Assembly: GCA_010027395.1 (NCBI GenBank)
Contig: RGVD01000004.1
Location: forward strand, 1 to 30,570
Source of the DNA: Bacteroidota bacterium
Lineage (GTDB): Bacteria > Bacteroidota > Bacteroidia > UKL13-3
DNA length: 30,570 bases
Reading direction: 5' to 3'
Within the stretch, counting starts at the first letter, position 1. Each line of letters opens with the position of its first letter. Below, in pieces: positions 23,881 to 30,570 of the stretch. A program made the position numbers and the translations under genes. The notes beneath the pieces are model-generated. The model did not search any database, had not been told where the DNA came from, and worked only from the letters and a program-made list of their open reading frames with translations.

Positions 23881-24582
23881 TCATTTCCTTCCTCTAAGCA
23901 TATGTCTTTTACCTATTGGACCTGGGAGTCGTTCTACTATAAAACCCGCTTCTCGCATGGCTCTTTTTACATCTCCTTTGCTTGAATAAGTAACTATGTA
24001 AGCACCATCTTTCATGATTTGATAAAGTGAAGTGAAAACTTCAACTGTCCAAAGTTCAGGTTGCTTGGTAGGGTCGAATGCATCCATGAAGACTAAATCA
24101 AAATGATTGTTCTTTTCGCCAAGCGGATACTGGGCTATATCCTCAATGTTTGAATTGAGTTTTTGTAAAAAGAATGTATTATTCAAATCTATTTTTTCAT
24201 TCCAAGTGCAGGTATGCATTAGTTTGAAAATATATTTACCATCCTCATTCATCCAATCTGAATAATTCAATTGCTCTATCAATGATGAATTAAGAGGATA
24301 AGCCTCAATGCCTGTATAATTGCATGCAACTTTATGCTTGTTACATGCTATATAACTCAGAATGGCATTTAAACCAGTTCCAAATCCAAGTTCAAGAATG
24401 TTGATGTTTTCGTAATTGTTTTTGTTTAAAAGTGCTTTCAAACCTGCTTCAATAAAAACATGCAAGCTTTCTTGTAAAGCACCATTTGTTGAATGGTAGC
24501 TTTCGTTTAGTTGTGCATTAAATAAGGTATGTGAACCATCTTTGGTTAATTGTAATTGAGGAGTATAATTTATGTCGTTCAT
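23881..24582 (-). CDS. mnmD: tRNA 5-aminomethyl-2-thiouridine methyltransferase MnmD-like
   Basis: This 233-residue protein matches the stand-alone MnmD family (DUF752), which methylates the aminomethyl group of the wobble uridine at tRNA position 34. It has the SAM-binding loop 'ILELGFGTGLN' (62-72), 'YTGIEAYPL' and the family signature 'DLVFMDAFDPTKQPELWT' (162-179). It ends with 'TYSSKGDVKRAMREAGFIVERLPGPIGKRHMLRG'. In enterobacteria this activity is part of MnmC; here the oxidase domain is absent, as usual outside that group. The ATG lies one base after the stop of the upstream secreted nuclease-like gene, so the two form a tight pair. Confidence 0.92.
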   Translation of the reverse strand: MNDINYTPQLQLTKDGSHTLFNAQLNESYHSTNGALQESLHVFIEAGLKALLNKNNYENINILELGFGTGLNAILSYIACNKHKVACNYTGIEAYPLNSSLIEQLNYSDWMNEDGKYIFKLMHTCTWNEKIDLNNTFFLQKLNSNIEDIAQYPLGEKNNHFDLVFMDAFDPTKQPELWTVEVFTSLYQIMKDGAYIVTYSSKGDVKRAMREAGFIVERLPGPIGKRHMLRGRK

Positions 24583-24583
24583 C

Positions 24584-25585
24584 CTACTTGATGTCTAAAT
24601 ACAACATCACAGGTAAGTGGTCGCTATAACCATTCAAAAATTTCAAACCACCAAATGTACGAAGTGGATTTCCTTTGTATTTTTCTTCAGTTTCTAACAT
24701 CCATTCTTGTTTAAAAACATCAGCTGAATTGGTTTTATAGCATACTTTGGTTTTGCAATCCACCAAATTATGGCTGAGCATAATTTGATCTAAAAAGTTC
24801 CATTCACCTTTGTGTCTATAGCTTCCTTTGCCTTGTTCCATAAGGCTATACATTGGGTTGAAGAAACCATTAGTCTTCATAGCTTTTACATCTCCTGTAG
24901 CTCCAATCACTTCTTTTATGCTGGCATTGTTAGGATAATCATTAAAGTCACCCATTACAATGATATTGGCTTTTGCATCCTTTTTGTATAGGCTATCGCA
25001 AATATGTTTTACCACTCCTGCTACATAAAGTCTTTTAGGTTCAGATTCTTTTTCACCTTCTCTGCGACTAGGGAAATGATTTACAAGGAAATAAATATGC
25101 TCATTGTTGTTTAAAGTGATGTTTGCAAATAAAATGCCTCTGGTTTTATCGCCTCCCAATCCTTCAGGATTAATGGTGAATATTTTACCTCTTGCTTCTT
25201 TTACCATAGCCTTTTTGAAAATTAAGGCATTGTCAATTCCTCTTTCATCAGGCCCCTCAAAAAATACTGGCTGGTAATTGCTTGTGATTATAGCATTAGT
25301 GCTGATTAAATCTGTTAAGGAATGTATGCTTTCAACCTCGCACATGCCAAGGAAGTCAGGATTTAAGGCAGATATTACTTTTGCCATATTGTTCAATTTG
25401 GCGTAGTATCTTTCACTGTTCCATTTATATTTTCCTTCAGGAAGGAATTCTTCATCATTTTTATTAGGGTCGTTGATGGTATCAAACAAATTTTCTTGGT
25501 TATAGAAAGCTACGCAAACTTTTTGTTGGGCATAGCTGTTAATAAGGAATAGGCTAATGGCAAACGCAAAAAATATTTTTTTCAT
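24584..25585 (-). CDS. Secreted endonuclease/exonuclease/phosphatase-fold protein
   Basis: This 333-residue protein has a signal peptide ('MKKIFFAFAISLFLINSYAQ', cleavage near 20) and then an EEP domain. The expected metal/phosphate residues are present: 'YNQENLFD' (28-35, Asn32), 'MCEVE' (Glu83), 'VNHFPSRREG' (His170), 'MGDFND' (Asp213, Asn215) and 'YSDHLPVM' (Asp322, His323). It is probably an exported nuclease or phosphodiesterase, perhaps for phosphate or nucleotide scavenging; the substrate is not determined. It is first in a two-gene unit with mnmD (1-bp gap). The leader contains TTTACTTTGCCC just before the ATG, resembling the -7 element seen elsewhere, although its closeness to the start makes that use doubtful. 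Confidence 0.88.
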   Translation of the reverse strand: MKKIFFAFAISLFLINSYAQQKVCVAFYNQENLFDTINDPNKNDEEFLPEGKYKWNSERYYAKLNNMAKVISALNPDFLGMCEVESIHSLTDLISTNAIITSNYQPVFFEGPDERGIDNALIFKKAMVKEARGKIFTINPEGLGGDKTRGILFANITLNNNEHIYFLVNHFPSRREGEKESEPKRLYVAGVVKHICDSLYKKDAKANIIVMGDFNDYPNNASIKEVIGATGDVKAMKTNGFFNPMYSLMEQGKGSYRHKGEWNFLDQIMLSHNLVDCKTKVCYKTNSADVFKQEWMLETEEKYKGNPLRTFGGLKFLNGYSDHLPVMLYLDIK

Positions 25586-25680
25586 GAGGGCAAAGTAAAT
25601 AGTTAAGTTGTAAATTAACAGATTATTTATTCGTTGATATGAAAACTTACAGCTTTTAATAACGTAATTAGCAGCATAAA

Positions 25681-26778
25681 ATGATTGGATTTAATTTTAC
25701 CAAATATATACCCTCGCCCAATGGTGAAGATAAGTTTCAGCAAATGCTAAACCTTTTCATGCAATTGCTTCAATATACCAACGGAGATGTGACGGAGGCC
25801 ATGGATTGGATGAAACAAATTGACCGTGAATATAAGCTTACGGACAATAAATATGGTATGGGCAATTTTGTTCAAGACCTCAAGGATAAAGGCTATATCA
25901 AAGAAAATCTCATCAATGGTAATTTTGATGTTACATCCAAAACCAACCAAAGCATCAGACAAAAATCTTTGGAAGAGGTTTTTGGTAAATTGAAAAAGAC
26001 AGGGCCAGGAAATCATAAAACTAATTTTACGGGTGTTGGCGATGAGGTGACAAGCGATTTGAGACAGTTTAGTTTTGGTGACAGTGTAGATCAAATTGAT
26101 ATGACTGCCTCTATACATAATGCCCAAGTCAATCATGGTATTGATAGCTTTAACCTTACCGAAAACGACTTAGAGATAAAGGAGCGTGACCATAAAAGTC
26201 AGACTAGTACAGTGTTAATGATAGACATATCACACAGTATGATATTGTATGGCGAAGACCGCATCACACCTGCTAAAAAGGTGGCTATGGCTTTGGCTGA
26301 ATTAATTAAAACAAAATATCCTAAAGATACTTTAGATATCATAGTTTTTGGCAATGATGCATGGCCTATTGAAATTAAGGATTTACCATTTTTGCAGGTG
26401 GGTCCATATCATACAAATACATATGCTGGCCTTGAGTTGGCTATGGATATTTTGAGAAAAAGGAAAGTTAGCAACAAGCAAATATTTATGATTACAGATG
26501 GTAAACCAACTTGCTTGAAAGAAGGAAATGGGTATTACCAAAACAGTTTTGGTTTAGATAGAAAGGTAATCAATAAAACACTTACAATGGCTGCGCAGGC
26601 TCGAAAACTAAAGGTGCCCATTACTACATTTATGATAGCGAGTGATCCTTATTTGCAAGAGTTTGTAAGAGAGTTTACCAAAGTGAATAATGGCAAAGCA
26701 TATTACAGCGGCTTGAATGGATTGGGTGATTTTGTGTTTGAAGATTTTGAGCGGAATAGAAGGAAGAATGTTAGATAA
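25681..26778 (+). CDS. VWA-domain protein, partner of a MoxR-type ATPase
   Basis: This 365-residue cytoplasmic protein has no signal peptide or membrane segment. The N-terminal half (1-170) is helical and unassigned. The C-terminal half is a von Willebrand factor A domain with a complete MIDAS: D182-x-S184-x-S186 in 'LMIDISHSM', a Thr in 'YHTNTYAGLELAM' (T247) and Asp273 in 'ITDGKPT'. This resembles the Mg-chelatase ChlD/CoxE type of VWA protein. The downstream gene encodes a MoxR/ChlI-like AAA+ ATPase; such VWA-AAA+ pairs generally act as metal-insertion or protein-remodelling chaperones. The client here is unknown. It is divergent from the EEP gene, with a 95-bp shared promoter region. Confidence 0.88.
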   Translation: MIGFNFTKYIPSPNGEDKFQQMLNLFMQLLQYTNGDVTEAMDWMKQIDREYKLTDNKYGMGNFVQDLKDKGYIKENLINGNFDVTSKTNQSIRQKSLEEVFGKLKKTGPGNHKTNFTGVGDEVTSDLRQFSFGDSVDQIDMTASIHNAQVNHGIDSFNLTENDLEIKERDHKSQTSTVLMIDISHSMILYGEDRITPAKKVAMALAELIKTKYPKDTLDIIVFGNDAWPIEIKDLPFLQVGPYHTNTYAGLELAMDILRKRKVSNKQIFMITDGKPTCLKEGNGYYQNSFGLDRKVINKTLTMAAQARKLKVPITTFMIASDPYLQEFVREFTKVNNGKAYYSGLNGLGDFVFEDFERNRRKNVR

Positions 26779-26811
26779 TTAGGAATTAGAAATTAAGAAT
26801 TAGGGATAAAT
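26779..26811 (+). repeat. Short self-similar AATTA-rich spacer
   Basis: The spacer after the VWA gene is built of near copies of 'aattagaa/aattaagaa/aattaggg'. It carries no hairpin or T-run. Similar low-complexity word repeats occur between genes in many Bacteroidota; no function is evident. Confidence 0.4.
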
Positions 26812-26835
26812 TAGGCTTTTGATTAAATCTTCAAA

Positions 26836-28347
26836 ATGTCTGATTTCAACAATAAAAAGATGAATAATATAAAAACACTAGGAGAATTAAAGAAGTCGGG
26901 TTATAAACCTAAGTCGGTTAAACATGAAATGCGTGATAACCTCATCAGCATGTTGAAGGAAGGAAAGAATGTATTCACGGAAATTAAAGGGTATGATGAT
27001 ACTGTAATTCCTCAACTGCAAACAGCTATCCTATCGCGACACAATATCATTTTATTAGGATTGAGGGGTCAAGCAAAAACCCGAATTGCACGTATGATGT
27101 TGCACCTCTTGGATGAATATATGCCAATAGTGGAAGGTTCTGAAATTAATGATGATCCATTGCAACCCATCTCTTATTATGCAAGAAAATTGATAGAGGA
27201 AAAGGGTGATGATACTCCAATTTATTGGGTGCACAGGAATGAAAGATATACAGAAAAACTAGCTACACCTGATGTAAGCATCGCTGATTTGGTAGGTGAT
27301 ATTGATCCCATCAAAGCAGCTTCTTTAAAATTAAATTACAATGATGAAAGAGTAATTCATTATGGACTTATACCACGCAGTCATCGTTGTATATTTGTTA
27401 TAAACGAGTTACCCGATTTACAAGCAAGAATTCAAGTATCATTGTTTAATATTTTGCAAGAAGGTGATATGCAAATTCGTGGTTTCAAACTTCGCTTACC
27501 ACTCGATATTCAGTTTGTATTTACTGCCAATCCTGAGGATTATACCAATAGGGGAAGCATTGTTACCCCATTGAAAGATAGGATAGACAGCCAGATATTG
27601 ACGCATTATCCAAAAACTACTGATATTTCTAAAGCCATTACTTCTCAAGAGGCACATGTGATGCCAAATCAAAGACAGGATATTATCGTGAATGAGTTAT
27701 TGCTTGATTTGATTGAGCAGGTGTCATTTGAAGCCAGAGCGAGCGAATTGGTGGATCAGAAAAGTGGTGTTTCTGCACGATTGACCATTTCTGCGTTAGA
27801 AAATTTATACAGTGCTGCAGAGCGAAGAATGCTGCTTAGCAAAGATAAAAAGACTGAAGCTCGTATTGCTGATTTGTTTGGTGTATTACCGAGCATAACA
27901 GGCAAGGTTGAATTGGTGTATGAGGGCGAATTGGAAGGAGCAAGTAATGTGGCTCAAACATTATTGGGTAAGGCAATCAGAACTTTGTTTATCGAAAAAT
28001 TTCCAAATCCAGAAAAAGCTAAAAAATCTAAAAAGCCAAATCCTTATGCTGAGGTGTTGAATTGGTTCAATGATGGGTATTCAATCAGTTTATTGAATAT
28101 CGCTAGTAACAGAGGATATGAAGAAGAATTAAATAAGGTAGAAGGTTTGCCTGCCTTGATTGAAACTACATTTCCTAAACTCGCCAAAGCCGAAAAATTA
28201 TTGATGATGGAATTTGTGTTACATGGATTATCAGAATTTAGTCAGCTAAGTAAACACCCGTTGCAAAGTGGTTTTGAGTTTAAAGATTTAATGAGCAGTA
28301 TGTTTGATGTAAGAGCAGGTAGGGCAGGGGATACAGATGAAAATTAG
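26836..28347 (+). CDS. MoxR/magnesium-chelatase ChlI-like AAA+ ATPase
   Basis: This 503-residue AAA+ protein has its nucleotide site at 'LLGLRGQAKTRIARM'. Walker A is G75-LRGQ-A80-K81-T82, with Ala in place of the usual Gly before Lys. The Walker B region reads 'CIFVINELPDL' (Asn190-Glu191 instead of Asp-Glu). 'FVFTANPEDYTNRG' carries the sensor-1 Asn232, and 'PLKDRIDSQI' holds the probable arginine finger (Arg249). The C-terminal part (about 290-490) is helical. From memory these Walker variants are shared by close relatives in other phyla, so they are probably functional. It follows the VWA gene by 57 bp and should energise it. An alternative ATG at codon 9 is possible. Confidence 0.88.
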   Translation: MSDFNNKKMNNIKTLGELKKSGYKPKSVKHEMRDNLISMLKEGKNVFTEIKGYDDTVIPQLQTAILSRHNIILLGLRGQAKTRIARMMLHLLDEYMPIVEGSEINDDPLQPISYYARKLIEEKGDDTPIYWVHRNERYTEKLATPDVSIADLVGDIDPIKAASLKLNYNDERVIHYGLIPRSHRCIFVINELPDLQARIQVSLFNILQEGDMQIRGFKLRLPLDIQFVFTANPEDYTNRGSIVTPLKDRIDSQILTHYPKTTDISKAITSQEAHVMPNQRQDIIVNELLLDLIEQVSFEARASELVDQKSGVSARLTISALENLYSAAERRMLLSKDKKTEARIADLFGVLPSITGKVELVYEGELEGASNVAQTLLGKAIRTLFIEKFPNPEKAKKSKKPNPYAEVLNWFNDGYSISLLNIASNRGYEEELNKVEGLPALIETTFPKLAKAEKLLMMEFVLHGLSEFSQLSKHPLQSGFEFKDLMSSMFDVRAGRAGDTDEN

Positions 28348-28448
28348 GAGTTTCATATAAAATGTTTATTTTCACGATGAAAGTAATTGATAGTCTATTT
28401 TCAATTCTCATTTCGAATAAATAATAAAATCTATACACCTAAAACATT

Positions 28449-29222
28449 ATGAAAACCAAAGAAGACATTGTAAAAGATTGGTTACCCAGATACACGGGCA
28501 TTGAACTATCTGAGTTTGGCCAGTATATATTGCTCACAAATTTTCAAAACTATGTAGACATGTTTGCCGAACGTTTTGGTGCAGATGTTAAGGGAGATGA
28601 TAAGCCAATGAGGTCGGCTACAGCAAACAATATTACCATTATTAATTTTGGGATGGGTAGTGCAATGGCAGCCACGGTTATGGATTTGCTTTCGGCCATT
28701 GAGCCTAAGGCTGTATTGTTTTTAGGTAAATGCGGTGGATTGAAAAAGGTTACCAAATTAGGTGATATGATATTGCCTATAGCAGCTATAAGGGGTGAAG
28801 GTACAAGCAATGATTATATTATGCCAGAGATTCCAGCACTGCCTTCATTCAGGATGCAAAAGGTCATTTCTTCAGCTATAGTGAAGCATGACATGGATTA
28901 TTGGACAGGAACAGTATATACTACTAATAGAAGGGTTTGGGAACATGATGATGAGTTCAAAGACTATTTACAAAAGACCAGGGCTATGGCCATTGATATG
29001 GAAACAGCTACTATATTTATAGTAGGTTTTGTAAATAGCATTCCTAAAGGTGCATTATTGTTAGTGAGCGATAACCCTATGGTTCCAGAAGGAGTGAAGA
29101 CATCAAAAAGCGATAAGAGTGTTACAGAAAAATTTGTTCAGAAACACCTTGAAATTGGCATCGATGCCCTTATTGAATTAAGTCAATCGGGAGAGTCTGT
29201 GAAGCATCTTAAATTTGAGTAA
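28449..29222 (+). CDS. amn: AMP nucleosidase
   Basis: This 257-residue enzyme cleaves AMP to adenine and ribose 5-phosphate, balancing adenylate pools. It has the nucleoside-phosphorylase fold: 'NFGMGSAMAATVMDLL' (66-81), 'AVLFLGKCGGL' (88-98), 'GDMILPIAAIRGEGTS', the nucleoside-binding 'AIDMETATIF' (181-190, Met184-Glu185) and 'LLLVSDNPMVPEG' with the catalytic-type Asp208. It corresponds to the short Bacteroidota AMP nucleosidase rather than the long enterobacterial Amn (about 480 residues). It lies 101 bp after the AAA+ gene on the same strand, and may share its transcript or have its own promoter. Confidence 0.92.
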   Translation: MKTKEDIVKDWLPRYTGIELSEFGQYILLTNFQNYVDMFAERFGADVKGDDKPMRSATANNITIINFGMGSAMAATVMDLLSAIEPKAVLFLGKCGGLKKVTKLGDMILPIAAIRGEGTSNDYIMPEIPALPSFRMQKVISSAIVKHDMDYWTGTVYTTNRRVWEHDDEFKDYLQKTRAMAIDMETATIFIVGFVNSIPKGALLLVSDNPMVPEGVKTSKSDKSVTEKFVQKHLEIGIDALIELSQSGESVKHLKFE

Positions 29223-29377
29223 TTGAATTATATTATTTATAATCACAACACCATTAAATATGGTGCAATGGTAGTAGCTATTATTCTCAACTCTGTGCTT
29301 GAAATTCTTAATTAAATTTAATCAATTATTGTAAAATAAATCCCAAATAAAATTATTTAATCTAAACGATTCTTCTT

Positions 29378-29408
29378 AAAAAGCATTACAGCTATAATCC
29401 TGTAATGC
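29378..29408 (-). terminator. Minus-strand terminator overlapping a stop codon
   Basis: On the minus strand GCATTACAG (29408-29400) pairs with CTGTAATGC (29391-29383) and is followed by TTTTT. The first stem base is also the last base of the TAG stop (29408-29410) of the barrel gene. On the plus strand it lacks a T-run, so it serves the minus-strand gene. Confidence 0.8.
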
Positions 29409-30570
29409 TACATTTTAAATTTACGCAAACTATAAGTTAAGGTAAACATAAAATACTGTTTAAGTATGTTGCTTCTCGTATCCTCCACATAGGTTTCAGT
29501 TACATTTCGACTTATATTGTTATTCTGATTCAATAAGTCATACACACTTAACTTGGCTTCAAGTGCTTGGCTTTTCATTAATTTATATGCTATGGAAGCA
29601 TTACATAAGGTGAAATTTTGATTGTATCCTTGACTTAAGCCAGTGTATAAAGTTTGAGTAATATTGGTATTTAACACAATCTTTTTAAACATTACATAAT
29701 TTAGTTTCAACCCAGCAGTATGGTTAAAGTAATTGTTGTTAGCACCTTTTTGAATGGTATTTTCAACAATGTTGTAAGTACTGTTATAACTTATGGTAAA
29801 ATCAAGCTTTTCGCTCACATTGCTAGCGATAGTAAATCCTTGGTTAAGATTATAAGTATTAGCATAATTGGTTTTGTCGTTTATTAAGCCAGGAGTTCTG
29901 CTATAACTTAGACCTGCATTCACATTGATATTACTCTTAATTGATTTTAATGGAAAGCCATACAATAAGTAGGCCCTTGCATTCCAATAACCATCGATGT
30001 TTACAGGTCGAGTTAACTGAGAACCTCTATTAACAACAATGTTGTCGATGGTATCGCTTGATGCAGGCAAGATGGTTTGGTTAGCAATATAATCTTGCGT
30101 CATTTGGCCATTTAAAAACATGAAGAAACTGGTTCCTTTGGCCATATTGGTATGTCCAAATCTAGCCATAGCAAAGTGGGTATAATCTTGTTTAAGGTCA
30201 GCATTACCTGTTGAAAGTAAAACTGGATTACTGTTATTAACTACTGTCTGCAATTGCGAAATGCTTGGTGCATTTGCAGAAGTTCTATAATTAAATCTTA
30301 GGTTGCTAGCACTAGAAAATTTGTAATTGAATTGTAACTGAGGTAAAATATTATTAAAATATTTCTCGGTTTTAAATGAAGTTGGATATTGTTGAGAACC
30401 TTGTAAGTGTGATTGTTGGGCATTTACAGTTGCAGTTAAGTTAGTGTTCTTGTAATTGAAAACATAGCTTAATCCGCCTCTTTGAACCGTATAATCAAAA
30501 TTGTATTTGTTTGAAAGGCTTGTGTCTAGCTTGGTATAAGCCTTTTCTGTACTATCGTATCTTTTGGTGG
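29408..30570 (-). CDS. Outer-membrane beta-barrel / TonB-dependent-receptor-like protein (partial, C-terminal part)
   Basis: The frame is open from the stop at 29408-29410 to the window edge (386 residues visible), so the N-terminus lies outside; a TTG at 30253 is internal and not a start. The sequence alternates aromatic and polar residues as transmembrane beta strands do. Recognisable pieces of the large Bacteroidota OMP barrel family with a carboxypeptidase-like N-domain are 'NILPQLQFNYKFSSASNLRFNY', 'SANAPSISQLQTVVNNSNPVLLSTGNADLKQDY', 'LEAKLSVYDLLNQNNNISRNV' and a final 'QYFMFTLTYSLRKFKM'. The missing N-terminal part should carry the plug and possibly a TonB box; if so, the ExbB-ExbD-TonB proteins in this window could energise it. 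The substrate is unknown. Confidence 0.85.
   Translation of the reverse strand, partial: TKRYDSTEKAYTKLDTSLSNKYNFDYTVQRGGLSYVFNYKNTNLTATVNAQQSHLQGSQQYPTSFKTEKYFNNILPQLQFNYKFSSASNLRFNYRTSANAPSISQLQTVVNNSNPVLLSTGNADLKQDYTHFAMARFGHTNMAKGTSFFMFLNGQMTQDYIANQTILPASSDTIDNIVVNRGSQLTRPVNIDGYWNARAYLLYGFPLKSIKSNINVNAGLSYSRTPGLINDKTNYANTYNLNQGFTIASNVSEKLDFTISYNSTYNIVENTIQKGANNNYFNHTAGLKLNYVMFKKIVLNTNITQTLYTGLSQGYNQNFTLCNASIAYKLMKSQALEAKLSVYDLLNQNNNISRNVTETYVEDTRSNILKQYFMFTLTYSLRKFKM

Noticed and set aside
29408..30253. A complete 281-residue gene starting at TTG 30253
   Set aside because: The same frame continues to the window end with typical barrel sequence, so this is the 3' part of a larger gene.

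Overview
This AT-rich window is almost certainly chromosomal DNA from a member of the Bacteroidota, probably of the Chitinophagales/Sphingobacteriales type. The lineage is inferred from the gene families: a BetR-like 'NSTLxQIEYF' regulator family, a TPR-LuxR membrane sensor, an ExbB-ExbD-ExbD-TonB block with a 2TM protein, PstS-like lipoprotein and TPR protein downstream, a Bacteroidota-type AMP nucleosidase, and a TonB-dependent-receptor-like barrel. Several start sites also have TAnnTTTG-like promoter elements and A-rich leaders without strong Shine-Dalgarno sequences. I saw no rRNA, tRNA, CRISPR array, insertion sequence or phage gene.

Layout. Positions 1-2560: the 3' end of leuS, a convergent BetR-like regulator, and divergent from it a small secreted barrel-like protein; the roughly 200-bp gap between them carries an array of TTTGCAT palindromes. 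A yiaA-type membrane protein follows. Positions 2880-8030: a membrane-bound TPR/LuxR sensor-regulator, then a large secreted beta-propeller/Ig-like protein whose C-terminal tail is put out of frame by a perfect 14-bp tandem duplication. Positions 8158-9582: a CsaA-like tRNA-binding protein and rsmE. Positions 9652-17267: an LPP20-like lipoprotein, then the energy-transduction cluster exbB, exbD, exbD, tonB, a small 2TM protein, a PstS-like lipoprotein and a TPR protein, closed by a strong terminator.

Positions 17334-19379 (minus strand): an ABC1/UbiB-family kinase-like protein behind a TetR-like regulator. Divergent from these is a YwqK/MORN-VWA secreted protein that looks broken inside its VWA domain. 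Positions 20664-25585 (minus): a glycosyltransferase overlapping recQ, then mnmD and a secreted endonuclease/exonuclease/phosphatase protein. Positions 25681-29222 (plus): a VWA protein and a MoxR/Mg-chelatase-like AAA+ ATPase, a probable two-component chaperone-like pair, and then AMP nucleosidase. Positions 29408-30570 (minus): the C-terminal part of an outer-membrane beta-barrel of the TonB-dependent-receptor type, running off the window.

How they fit together. The ExbB/ExbD/TonB proteins would supply proton-motive energy to outer-membrane receptors such as the one at the right edge. Other genes are RNA modification and translation housekeeping (leuS, rsmE, mnmD, csaA-like), DNA repair (recQ) and nucleotide turnover (AMP nucleosidase). 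The most unusual points are the palindrome array beside a regulator that seems to lack its DNA-recognition helix, the two disrupted secreted-protein genes, and the MoxR-VWA pair with non-canonical Walker motifs. I did not find a clearly novel multi-gene defence or biosynthetic system.
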